Origin: Chara braunii
Taxonomy: Eukaryota > Streptophyta > Charophyceae > Charales > Characeae
Direction: 5' to 3'
Length of the DNA: 21,257 nt
NCBI GenBank assembly: GCA_003427395.1
Contig: BFEA01000254.1
Location: 1,767,043 to 1,788,299 of the forward strand
Under the pieces are notes generated by a model. The model had not been told where the DNA came from. It saw nothing but the letters and a program-made list of their open reading frames with translations, and did no database searches. The position numbers and the translations under genes are program-made. This document shows positions 1 to 8,652 of the stretch, in pieces. How positions within the stretch are numbered: position 1 is the stretch's first letter; each line of letters starts with the position of its first letter.

Positions 1-136
1 TAAAGAATGATACCGAGAAGAATAACTAGCATGCTGCCTGCCTTTTCAAGGATGACATGCTGACAAAGAAAAATAAAAATTAAAGTGGTCCACGTAAAGA
101 ATAAAATACACATAAATCGAGAAATGGTCCAAATTC
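1..136 (+). pseudogene. decayed U6 snRNA-like copy at left edge
   Basis: Bases 5-65 follow the central part of plant U6 snRNA with substitutions and small insertions: a GATACCGAGAAG stretch for the ACAGAGA region, then TAGCATG, then CAAGGATGACA. Bases 111-135 match the U6 3' part (CATAAATCGAGAAATGGTCC). About 45 unrelated A-rich bases separate the two pieces. The 5' stem-loop lies outside the window or is lost. No T-run terminator follows; the next bases are A-rich. This is a disrupted pseudogene, or two fragments side by side. Family recognition is from memory of the plant U6 sequence. Confidence 0.6.
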
Positions 137-153
137 AAAAAAAAAGAAAGGAA

Positions 154-250
154 GTCCCTCGGGGAAATCCGTTAGAATTGGAACGACACAGAGAAGATTA
201 ATTAGCATGGCCACTGCACAAGGATGACACTCATAAATCAGGAAAAAGGA
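154..250 (+). pseudogene. U6 snRNA-like pseudogene
   Basis: The copy starts with the U6 5' stem-loop (GTCCCTCGGGGA), then ATTGGAACGACACAGAGAAG, TTAGCATGGCC, GCACAAGGATGACAC and CATAAATC, in the order expected of plant U6. The ACAGAGA box that pairs with 5' splice sites is intact. A few extra bases sit just before the AGC triad (GATTAATTAGC), and the 3' end degenerates to CAGGAAAAAGG. There is no oligo-T Pol III terminator, and no clear USE/TATA promoter pair is visible upstream. It is probably non-functional and lies 18 bp downstream of another U6-like remnant in the same orientation. Confidence 0.75.
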
Positions 251-398
251 ATACGATATATTCACATAAAATAAAATTGACAAACTCAGCATTTATCTAT
301 GCACACCCAGGTAAGAACATGTTGACGTCACTCTGTTTGTCTTCCTCTGCCCACTGTGCTTCTGTACGCCGTGTCCTCTGTGTGTATGTGTCTATGTT

Positions 399-400
<2 letters not shown>

Positions 401-465
<65 letters not shown>
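401..465. repeat. (TG)n microsatellite
   Basis: Uninterrupted TG dinucleotide run. It creates spurious open frames on both strands. Confidence 0.98.
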
Positions 466-469
<4 letters not shown>

Positions 470-642
470 CGTAAATCAATTAGAATAATCCAATGAGTCT
501 ATCCAGATAGAAACATCTGGGAGCATTACCCAGTTTTGCTTATGTAAAAGAAACGAAAAAGATGGAGGCGGGCCGGACGGAACGGGAAGGAAAAATTGCA
601 AAATTGCATCATCCCACACACCCGTGCAAATATAGGAACTAA

Positions 643-1102
643 GGGTCTCATTAGACACTCCTAAAAGAATCCTAAAATTTTTAGGACGAGTCCTAAAGGC
701 TTTCTAGGATTTTGTGCGGGTCGTTACATGCAATCCTAAAAATCATGTTTTAGGATTCGTCCTAAAAGGTCTCCCACGGCCGGTTTGCCCGAGTCGACCC
801 ACAGAAAACCTCCGATGTCCAACCACTGACCAGACGGACCGCTTCTGCACCAGCAACTCCGTGTCGACTGTGCCATGCGCGCGACGCAACGAGTCCGTGA
901 AACGCGGGAATCCTAAATTTTTCAGTAGGTCGGGGGCTACTGGAAAATTTAGGATGATGTTTTGGCCTGGGGAATCCTAAACCCTTTAGGACTCGTCCTA
1001 ATGCCGTTTTCACATTTTCGATCTCAAAATTGGATTTAGGATTGCGTGCAACCAAGATGCAATCCTAAAAACAGGCACTTTTAGGAGTGTCTAACGAGAC
1101 CC
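643..1102. mobile_element. Tourist/Harbinger-type MITE (460 bp)
   Basis: Terminal inverted repeats of 25 bp occupy 643-667 and 1078-1102 and differ at one position. The outer ends read GGGTCTC and GAGACCC. Both ends are flanked directly by TAA (640-642 and 1103-1105), the 3-bp TWA target duplication typical of PIF/Harbinger elements. The motif TCCTAAA or its complement TTTAGGA recurs many times near both ends, as expected of subterminal transposase-binding repeats. No transposase coding is visible, so the element is non-autonomous. Superfamily assignment rests on the target duplication and end sequence only. Confidence 0.85.
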
Positions 1103-1106
1103 TAAC

Positions 1107-1144
1107 TTTTACTATTTACTATTTACTATTTACTATTTAGTATT
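1107..1144. repeat. heptamer tandem repeat (ACTATTT)n
   Basis: About four to five head-to-tail copies of a 7-bp AT-rich unit, immediately to the right of the MITE. It does not match the plant telomere heptamer. Confidence 0.9.
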
Positions 1145-1200
1145 AACGTGCTGTTTGTTCTGGCATATCTAGCATGCTAGCCAACCAGGACGCCGAGAAA

Positions 1201-1233
1201 ATACACACACACACACATGCACACACACACACA
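1201..1233. repeat. (CA)n microsatellite
   Basis: CA run interrupted once by ATG. Confidence 0.95.
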
Positions 1234-1327
1234 AAAAAGAAAATAACCTTCCATCTTTTTAGCGGCAGGGTAGGGGTTCACCTCTCTCTTGATTTCCTTA
1301 CTTCTCTCGTGGTGACGTTTGCGCGCT

Positions 1328-1395
1328 AAGCGCCACAACTACAAAGGTTTCCACTTTCATCAAGCGCCACAACTACAAAGGTTTCCACTTTCATC
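1328..1395. repeat. perfect 34-bp tandem duplication
   Basis: 1328-1361 and 1362-1395 are identical head-to-tail copies beginning AAGCGCCACAACTAC. Identity implies a recent duplication or an assembly duplication. Confidence 0.95.
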
Positions 1396-1996
1396 CGATG
1401 GCAGTGTCGCCCCCTACTGGTGCAGAAAATGGTGGGATCCCAAATTTTGCCAGAAAAAAAAGTACTTATGGTAAGTAGTGCGGGATCTGAGAGCCTAAAC
1501 GACCAGTACTTCCTAACATTGTGCCGGTTAACAAGCCACCAAGCCACCACAATTCTAGGAAATGTACGGGCCACTACAGGAGCGCCCAAATTCATCCGAC
1601 TTGAAACGTTTCTACTCTGTTTTTTTCTGCCAGCAATAGCTGGGCCAAGTACTGGTGGTTTAAGCCACAAGTTCCTTAAAGTTTACCTTTCCCATATCTT
1701 GGCGTGGGGCCCTCACCGCAACTTCCGGAGGCCCAAAACACAACAACAGCCGCTGATGCCATTTATCAACGGTGGCCCAGCCCCAAAAGTTGCAGCAGTC
1801 AAAGAGCTTCATCTCTGAAAAATAGAGGGAAAACTTTTGGGCCCAAGGTAATTCAGACTGGAACTGACTGGCCATCTGTCAAGGCTCTGGAAAAATTGGC
1901 GGGAAACCGTACGTGTACTGGTGGTTTAACGGGCAAGATAGCCTCTTCACAGATGATCATGGGACTGACTGGCTGGCCCAAGGTAATTCAGAGTGG

Positions 1997-1997
<1 letters not shown>
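1396..1997. other. non-coding repeat-derived stretch
   Basis: No credible gene. GTACTGGTGGTTTAA occurs at 1649-1663 and 1915-1929 and recurs, inverted or diverged, near 19475 and 19656. A phrase beginning GGCCCAAGGTAATTCAGA occurs near 1841 and again near 1976. The open frames here show no recognisable domain on either strand. Confidence 0.6.

Positions 1998-2039
<42 letters not shown>
1998..2039 (-). repeat. 42-bp T run, possible retroelement tail
   Basis: An uninterrupted T run at the right end of the preceding repeat-rich block. On the minus strand it is a poly(A), so it may be the tail of a minus-strand retroposon extending to higher coordinates. No body was recognised. Confidence 0.5.
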
Positions 2040-2041
<2 letters not shown>

Positions 2042-2102
2042 CGTACAATAATCCTCCAGCAGCAGGATTCCGAATCAGGACTGTTTATCAAGTTTCATTG
2101 AA

Positions 2103-2330
2103 TGGGCTGTAACATCCCATTTAGCCACATTGGGGGGGCTGGGAAGGGGGGGGTTATAGGGTATGGTATTATCGCCGTTACCCCACCACAGACACCCCCA
2201 CCTCCTGATGAGACCCCCTCCCCGCCACCTCTCCCTCCTTACCCTCCACCAGAACTCTCCCCCCCCCCACCTCTCCTCCCCAAAGCCCTCCTCCTCTCAT
2301 GCTCGGCCTACTCTACCCAAACGACAAGGC
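2103..2330. repeat. G-run then C/CT-rich low-complexity block
   Basis: G runs near 2130-2155 are followed by CCACC/CTCC-rich sequence to about 2310. The proline-rich open frames across it are compositional and carry no domain. Confidence 0.8.
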
Positions 2331-2383
2331 AGAGCGGAGCGGAGCACAACACTGCAGAAATGTGAGGCCTAGACAAGGAAGCT

Positions 2384-2704
2384 GAATTTGATCTCTGCAG
2401 CGAACTCGAAAGGCCGACCTCCGGACATTGTCATCTCAAAGATAGCCACATCCAAACAGTAAGGGATCCACAGGAAGAAGCATGGAAGTACAGACAGACG
2501 ACAGAACGGGCTACTGGCCAGCAGAAACAGACACAAGACACAGGGGGCCTGCGGACACCTGGAAGAAGTCTGAGGGTAATGGGGATACTGGACTGCAAGG
2601 AGACCCAGGATCAGGAAGAACAGCAGACAACCTCCAGGTGCAGGCTGGGCGAGATGAGTAGGAAACCCAGAATGGAAGGGTTGATTAGCAGCTCCACGGG
2701 TTAG
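2384..2704 (+). pseudogene. hydrophilic open stretch upstream of a LINE-type tail
   Basis: One plus-strand frame stays open for about 106 codons, rich in Gln, Glu, Arg and Thr, and ends in TAG at 2702-2704. It has no good start and no domain I recognise. It lies some 65 bp before a retroelement 3' tail with the GGGACGCTGGACC signature, so it may be the C-terminal remnant of a retrotransposon ORF. It could equally be chance. Purine-rich composition lengthens frames here. Confidence 0.3.
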
Positions 2705-2767
2705 AGGGTGCTCTTGAGAAGAAGTGTAGATGGCCACAGCCCTGACATTGTATCCAATTGTTGCTCT

Positions 2768-2960
2768 AAGGGACGCTGGACCCGGTTTCCAGTAGGTGCT
2801 GCTCCCCACCAATACATGGAGCAACCCAACGCCCAAAGCCTGCGGTTCTCTTACCACGGCTGGGATAGAGGCCTTGCAAGTGGGTTTTCAAAAAAATAAA
2901 ATAAAATAAAATAGAAATAAAATAGAAATAAAAATAAAAATAAAAATAAATAAAATAAAA
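2768..2960 (+). mobile_element. non-LTR retroelement 3' end with A-rich tail
   Basis: Begins with GGGACGCTGGACCCGGTTTCC and shares the following GTGCTGCTCCCCACCAATA phrase with the 3' end of the LINE at 3391-5661. It ends in an (AAAAT/AAAAATA)n tail at about 2888-2960. Another short GC-rich block ending in an A run (2962-3050) follows and may be a further tail. I did not find a target duplication. Confidence 0.65.
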
Positions 2961-3196
2961 TTGGCGGGACGTAGGGCCTGGCTGCCCACCTGGACAAGAC
3001 TTCTGGGCAGGGGGTCCAGGGAAGCCCAAGCGCCAAAAAAATAAAAGAAATATTATAAGAATGTGGAATTATTCTGGACAAAGAACTGCTTTGTGTAGAA
3101 TTGCAATGCAAGCAACTTTTGGCTGAGGGTCAGCTCTTGGGGATGGGATTGGCTGGAATTGCTTTTCTCAGCCTTGCATGGCTGCAGCATTCATGT

Positions 3197-3251
3197 GGGG
3201 GACGCTGGGCCCGTTTCCCCGCTTTAATTGAAAGTTGTTAAAAAAAAAAAA
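3197..3251 (+). mobile_element. short LINE-type 3' end with poly(A)
   Basis: GGGGACGCTGGGCCCGTTTCC is followed within 45 bp by a 12-bp A run (3240-3251). This matches the tail signature seen at 2768, 5515 and 19089. It is a very short, 5'-truncated copy. Confidence 0.5.
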
Positions 3252-3390
3252 GAAGTGAGGTCCCGCAAGCATGGGGCCTAGGATTCTTTCTTCCCATCTC
3301 CGCATGACCGCATGACTGGCTCATTACGCATTTCTGGGCGGAGAAAAAGAAAAAAAGAAAAAATGCAAAAGGGACCAAAACGTTAGCAAA

Positions 3391-5661
3391 GTGGCAGCAG
3401 TCAAGGGCACATCTATCTTTGGAAGGGCGCTTTTTTTGAACGCTGCAGTTTTCTGACAGATATGGTACCCCCGAGCTATGAGGAGTTATCTATGGAAAGC
3501 AACGGATGAGGAGGGAGTGGGGTATATAGTCAAAATCGTATGGAAAAAGGTAGTGGGGAGTAAATCAGATGGGGGCCTGGGAATTAAAGACCCGGAAATG
3601 CAGGTGAACGCACTACTGGCCAGATGGGTGTTGAAGCTCCTCTATGCAGAAACAGGCCATCCGTGGGTGGAGCTGGCGGTGGCCATTCTTATGCAGGAGT
3701 GGGGCTTGTGCAGGAGGGGGGACGTGTGGTTGGCCCTGCTCACACCCTCCTTAGTGAAAGGGCCTATCAACTCCCCGGTCTGGAGGGACATTCGCCGTGT
3801 GTGGTCCCAAATCATGTCGGTGCAGCTCCAAGAACCACGAACCAGGGAGGATATTCCAGCACATCTTTGAAAACATTTTTATCTGCGATGACAACGGGAT
3901 CCCCTGGTCCGCCAGTGATGGCACCGGGCAGTTTGGCGAGAGCTGGATCCAAAGAGGAGTTGCGTGGGTATCATATTTATGGAACACGGACCTATCGCAG
4001 TGGAGGTCTGCTACCGAACTCAGATCTAAGCTGCACCATCTGCGGGCGGTGCCAGTAAGGCTTGACGGTATACTGTCCAGCATCCCGCAAGTGTGGAAGG
4101 ATACTCTCGAAAATCCTTGTCCGGCGTACGAGGGCCAGTGGGTGGTGCAAGGTGGAAACACAGTTCCCGTGGAAGTATGGAAGGTCCTGTCCTATCTGGA
4201 TCAGGAGCAGGCAGCGATCACCTCGTTTTCAGTATCTGAAGAGGGTCAGGGAGCCGGCCGTTGGTTGAAGGAGGAGGACAAGGCGGTTCCCATGCAACAG
4301 GTTGCCTCTATCATGGTCACCTCCATGAAACCCCCCAAAGATGGAGTGGTACATTATTGTCCCGTGGGAGTAAAACTGGTTAATAAGTTGAGGGCAATCC
4401 CCTCAGAATGGGGTTGGCACCTACTTGAACCCCCCAGAGTTAGGAATCTGTTGGAATACTCTCCTACAGTGGGGTATCAAGTTCAGAGGCAAGTCTTGGT
4501 CCTTACAGTTAGGCGTGAGGAATCGGTGGCAAATGGAAGCTAAGGACAGATCACAGCAGAAGGGTGCTATCTTGTCAACATCTCTAAGGAAGCTGTGGAG
4601 AAGCCTCGAACGGTTTCCTTCCGCCAAAATGGGCAGTTTGATGTGGCTGCAGTCTCACAGGATTGTGCCGACACCAAGCTGGCTCAGGGCAAATAGGGTA
4701 CAACTGGACACTCAGTGTCGAAGATGCAGACGAGCAGAAGAAACAGCCACACACCTGTGGTGGGACTGCATTGAGTCCAAAAGGATATGGGTCTGGTGGA
4801 CCGGTCTCTGGCTTGCACAGGTCGAAGACCAGGTACAATAGGATGAATGCTTTGTGATCGAAGGCATCCTGCATAATGCGGAAGCATTAGGCCAGGGGTG
4901 GGAGTATGTAGCCATAGCCTGCAGGGCGGCCATGATGCAGGTTATATGGAAACTGAGAAATGATAGAGTGTTCAAAACCAAATTCTACTCTGACAGGGAC
5001 ATCAAGAACATGGTCCTCGAGGGGGTACTGTCCCTGGTATGGGCAGATTGGAGGCGCACTAGAAGAGCTCGTAGCAAGAAAGCAGCCAGGGAACGTTTCT
5101 CTCGAAGCTGGGGTCCGAAAGTTAGATTCCGTAACTTAAAGTCCACGGGCATTGTGTTGGAACCTTGGCTGTTGGGGCCCAGACCTCCGTGAGTAGCTAA
5201 CATGAGTTTTGGGTACCTATCCCGACAGAGTAGTCGATGTCCAATCAAGCCCATTGTGAAATTAGTCGGGGTTATAAGGTGCTCAAAATATTCTGGAAGA
5301 CTTACAGTAGTCTAGGCTGATGATATAACCTCCAGTGGTTGTATCACCTGAAATACTTAAAAACAATCGAATCACCTTTTCTGCCTTTGTATTGGATAGG
5401 ACTAGGATTCATGGATTGATCTGGCGCCAATACAGTGAGAGGTCCTACGTATCCGGGACTGCAGAAGAGTAAGTTGGATGAATGTGTTGACTTCGATGTT
5501 ATGATTGTTCTGTGAGGGACGATGGACCCGGTTTCCAGCAGGTGCAGCTCCCCACGAATAGATTGGAGCCATTCCGTCCCTATCACCTGGGGCTCTTACA
5601 CCCAGGTGGCAGGGGCTAAGGTCGGCCTGATGTTAACCCCCCCCCCCCGGAAAAAAAAAAG
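3391..5661 (+). mobile_element. 5'-truncated L1-like LINE with 10-bp target duplication
   Basis: The block is flanked by CGTTAGCAAA at 3381-3390 and again at 5662-5671. It ends in A10 (5651-5660) just before the right copy. The interior encodes the downstream part of LINE ORF2 (see 3478-5192) and a 3' UTR carrying GGGACGATGGACCCGGTTTCC (5516-5536). Loss of the 5' end, a terminal A run and a target duplication together are diagnostic of target-primed reverse transcription. The left boundary assumes the duplication marks the insertion point; the first 75 bp are not independently identified. Confidence 0.85.
3478..5192 (+). pseudogene. LINE ORF2 C-terminal half (post-RT region, zf-RVT-like), broken
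   Basis: In order: a segment with FLWGG-like SYLWKATDEEGVG and the conserved GGLGIKDPEMQVNALLARW block near 3478-3640; a less conserved middle; a zf-RVT-like segment with CRRCRRAEETATHLWWDC near 4717-4780 (paired Cys, His, Cys); then an IWKLRNDRVF block near 4945-4975 with a basic C-terminus ending at 5192. These blocks are typical of the region after the reverse transcriptase in plant LINE ORF2. Reading passes through three frames: about 3478-3860, about 3860-4480, then to 5192. It therefore has at least two frameshifts, plus an in-frame TAG at 4839-4841. The reverse transcriptase catalytic core and endonuclease are absent because the insertion is 5'-truncated. Confidence 0.85.
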
Positions 5662-5671
5662 CGTTAGCAAA

Positions 5672-6292
5672 AACAAAAAGAAAAGAAATAAAGCTAGCTC
5701 TGATGTCCATAAATAATGGAGTATTAAAAATTAAAAAAGAAAAGAAAAGAAAAGAAAAGAAAATAAATGATGGATTAGTGCTACGCAGCCATTGCGATTT
5801 TGAGATAACCTTCATATCCCATCAATCAAAATCCAAAGATTACCACTGATCCACGACACGACCACAACAGAATGAGCGTTTTCTTCGATATGGGATGAGG
5901 TGGCGGCGAGGCGAGGGAAGGAGAAGAAGAGGAGAAGAGGAGAAGATAGGAAGAGAGCAAAGTCAATCAAAGAAGACGAGAAGATGAAAAGATAGGAAGA
6001 TTCACCGGATTAGTAAAACCTAACAAAACCACAAAACCTAACATTTTTTATAGAATGAAAAAGTAAAAGTCGAACTGTTCTTTTTGACACATAAAAGAGA
6101 ATGTTTTTAACTGTTTCTCGAGAAAGGAGGCAAAAAAAAAAAAGGGCAAAAACTCTAACGATTCTCAAAATTTGCAAAAAAATCCTTTCCTGCACATAGC
6201 ATGTTATAAGACTATCAGTCGTTCTCAGTAGATTGGCAAAAAGCATAGCTAAAACAAGAAAATCTTTAGGGACCGCAAGGCAAAATCGAACG
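5672..6292. other. A-rich and purine-rich non-coding stretch
   Basis: A (AAAAG)n tract lies at about 5735-5763, and a GA-rich block with AGAAGATAGGAAGA-type direct repeats at about 5905-6000. A further AT-rich segment around 6190-6250 looks like a diverged copy of the 96-bp repeat that follows. No gene seen. Confidence 0.6.
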
Positions 6293-6484
6293 ATGTTAAA
6301 AAAAACAGTTTCAGTGAATACTCATTTATAGAACTATAAGTCATTTTCAACAGTTTGGTAAAAACCAAGCTCTGCGAAAACTTGTTTAATGTTAAAAAAA
6401 ACAGTTTCAGTGAATACTCATTTATAGAACGATAAGTCATTTTCAACAGTTTGGTAAAAACCAAGCTCTGCGAAAACTAGTTTA
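6293..6484. repeat. two 96-bp tandem repeats
   Basis: 6293-6388 and 6389-6484 are head-to-tail copies, nearly identical apart from a few substitutions and a diverged last few bases. The unit contains GTTAAAAAAAACAGTTTCAG and the near-palindrome TTATAGAACTATAA. A diverged copy seems to lie upstream near 6190-6250. TATAGAACTATAA also recurs at 6485 and at about 7729, the latter beyond the hAT insertion. Confidence 0.9.
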
Positions 6485-6925
6485 TAGAACTATAAATTAA
6501 TATAAATCCATTTTTAAGTTACTTGTAAAACCCTTGTCAAAAAATATATGTTATGTAAAAGAAGAATTCAAACAACTTTTGCTTGGGAGACATCTTCAAA
6601 TTTTAGCCAACCACGATTTAAAATTAAAAAATGGAAAAATGTTTTAATAAAAAACCATGGTTGTCAACCGGACGTCGGAATCGGGATCCAGACGGTCCGG
6701 TCTGGATGTCTGGATCATGTGTCCGGTTTGAGAGGTCCAATTGGGCACGATTTTGAGAAAATTTGATTTTTTTTTGGGGAGTCCCCAAACGATTTTCCAA
6801 TGCCTGGTGGACCCCCGAAAATTGTTGCCACAGTTTTTGGTGCACCGTTGGGCCAACCGGACCGGCCCTGAAGGGCCTGTACTTGCAATCTTGGGTGAGC
6901 TTCAACGAGCCAAGGAGAATCGGTT

Positions 6926-6961
6926 GTGTGTGTGTGTGTCACTGTGTGTGTATGTGTGTGT
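6926..6961. repeat. (TG)n microsatellite inside the hAT element
   Basis: Interrupted TG run within the left half of the element. Confidence 0.9.
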
Positions 6962-7001
6962 TGTCATATTAGCTATACAGTAAAAAAAAGCATGATTGTG
7001 C

Positions 7002-7062
7002 CAGACTCTTTCGTCGGACTTTCACCGACTCATCAGGATGTTGAACCCCGACAATCTGCCCC
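7002..7062. repeat. dispersed repeat, copy A
   Basis: The phrase TTTCGTCGGACTTTCACCGA, then ACTCATCAGGATGTTGAACCCCGACAATCTGC in pieces, resembles segments at 17988-18075 and 18277-18348 of intron 4. The shared order is GACT, TTCGTYGGA, TTTCRCYGA, GACTCA, GGA, TGAACCC, GACARTCTGC. Function unknown. Confidence 0.55.
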
Positions 7063-7138
7063 GGATTCATTAAATTTGACTGATGGATAAGGACTCACAA
7101 CATCACCCAGAGTTTGCGACACCCCTGAGAAAAGTGGT

Positions 7139-7141
<3 letters not shown>

Positions 7142-7219
<78 letters not shown>

Positions 7220-7231
7220 CGTGCGTGTGTC

Positions 7232-7273
<42 letters not shown>
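7142..7273. repeat. long (GT)n microsatellite abutting adapter
   Basis: GT run with a short GCGTGCGTGC interruption, ending exactly where the adapter sequence starts. Confidence 0.95.
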
Positions 7274-7278
<5 letters not shown>

Positions 7279-7311
7279 TCTTATACACATCTAGATGTGT
7301 ATAAGAGACAG
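7274..7311. other. Nextera transposon-end junction adapter (artefact)
   Basis: CTGTCTCTTATACACATCT (7274-7292) is followed directly by its exact reverse complement AGATGTGTATAAGAGACAG (7293-7311). This is the 38-bp perfect palindrome formed when two Tn5 mosaic-end adapters are joined in mate-pair libraries. It is synthetic, not genomic. The adjacent bases on either side may have been joined artificially. Frames crossing it give the MCIRDS and MYKRQ peptides often seen in contaminated databases. Confidence 0.97.
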
Positions 7312-7406
7312 CTATGAACCAGGAGCGATGGCCATCATTAGCGTATCAACGGAGGGATTGCGGATGGCCTACAAGGACCTTTATGTAAGATTTGAAGAAA
7401 ATAAGG

Positions 7407-7407
7407 N

Positions 7408-7435
<28 letters not shown>
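7407..7435. repeat. ambiguous base plus 28-bp T run
   Basis: An N at 7407 followed by uninterrupted T to 7435. Likely a low-quality homopolymer at an assembly-repaired spot. Confidence 0.9.
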
Positions 7436-7440
<5 letters not shown>

Positions 7441-7604
7441 CGGACATCCGGACCTGTTCATTCATAACTGGACCATCTGGATCCGTATGTCCGGTTGTCC
7501 GGATCGGTGTCCGGATTACCGGACGTCCGGATTAATCCAGACACGGGTCCGGGCTCGGTGTTTGGTGTCTGGATGTCCGGGTCCAGGGCAACCATGTAAA
7601 AAAC

Positions 7605-8554
7605 ACTAAAAACCAATATACTCGTCCATGTATGAGAGAACATATCCAAGTGAACGTATTCGTCAACAGGACAACATGTGTGCGTGTTTGGGAAACCCCC
7701 GAATAGGTTCGTCGTGCAACATACGTTATAGAACTATAAATATGATTGTTTTAGATAAACAGAAGATTGGGATATTTCGGTTCCTCAACAAACGGTGCTT
7801 TGCAAGGTAGTGATTTTTTGTAAAAAAACATGCTTCTCTCCTCACCACTTCTAGTGGTTCTGAAAAAGTACTTTTCTATTCCTTTTTTGCGGTTAATTTA
7901 CTTCACATAGAATTTTGTTCATGTAGGAGCCCTGAAAAATGTACTATCAGAATCTTTAAAAAAAATTATGCAAAGCTGACAATTTTTTTGGTCATTTGCC
8001 ATTTGCCAAATTCTTAGGACTTTTGTCGGTTGTCAAATTTTCCGGGTTTCTGCCAATTTTTTCAGGACGGTATCTCACAAACCTTGAAGAAGGTACTTAT
8101 TCCCCTCATTTTATTTTCAAAATTTCCGTTTGCAACTTTGGTGCTGTTTATGAATTCTGAGTGTGACAGTGAACCATCCTTTTTGCAGGTCCTTGCATCC
8201 TCCCCCCCCCGCCCTCTTCTATTCTCTGACATTTCATGTCAGCTTCAATCCTTGCAATTCCTTCTTGATCCTCCTCCTCCTCCTCCTACCCCTCTTTGTG
8301 TGGGCATCATGACCACCCTTCATTGGCGAATCGTCCAGCCACCTTTATCTTGTACGCGCAACAATGGGATTCAACGGCAAAATCAGAAAAACGGTGGCTC
8401 TTCATTTGAGGGTCATCCTCATCAAAGGGCAGGCATGTGTTCTTCGAAGCTTGACTTGAGCAGCAGCATGCTCCCAAAGTGCAGAAGCTGTGAGTATCGG
8501 AGGTTCAGATTGCAAGCGTTGGCGCCTTCAAGGCATCAGCATCATGATGACGCA
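7605..8554. other. AT-rich non-coding stretch
   Basis: No recognisable gene. The longest plus-strand frame (8030-8626) is low in information: pyrimidine tracts, a (CTC)n run near 8272-8288 and no domain. TATAGAACTATAA near 7729 matches the motif of the 96-bp repeats left of the hAT element. Confidence 0.5.
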
Positions 8555-8652
8555 TCTGGTCCACGAATGGCTCTAAGTACACCCGATCCAGGTATAGAAG
8601 AATCTGGTCCCCAAATGGCTGAATAAGTACATCGGATGCTGGGATAGAATTA
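8555..8652. repeat. diverged 48-bp tandem repeat
   Basis: TCTGGTCCACGAATGGCT at 8555 and TCTGGTCCCCAAATGGCT at 8603, each followed by AAGTACAYC and a GATAGAA-type ending. Two copies, with several substitutions between them. Confidence 0.75.

Larger units (their letters stand above)
6656..7596. mobile_element. hAT-type non-autonomous element, 941 bp
   Basis: The ends are inverted: CATGGTTGTC at 6656 and, on the other strand, CATGGTTGCC ending at 7596. They are flanked by a perfect 8-bp direct repeat, TAAAAAAC, at 6648-6655 and 7597-7604. An 8-bp duplication with ends starting CA fits the hAT superfamily. Both subterminal regions are rich in TCCGGA/CCGGAC motifs. No transposase is recognisable. 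The interior holds TG microsatellites, a dispersed repeat (7002-7062), a T run with an N, and a sequencing adapter, so its internal sequence should not be trusted. Confidence 0.8.

Noticed and set aside
277-479. Open frames across the TG run
   Set aside because: Pure dinucleotide translation (Cys-Val, His-Thr) with no domain.
2102-2372. Proline-rich plus-strand frames
   Set aside because: Produced by C-rich low complexity; the overlapping frames are equally open.
2369-2857. 162-codon minus-strand frame
   Set aside because: It is antisense to a retroelement remnant and its A-rich tail region; no domain visible.
7033-7304. Frames containing MCIRDS, MYKRQ and LLYTSRCV
   Set aside because: These peptides are translations of the Nextera adapter and the GT microsatellite.
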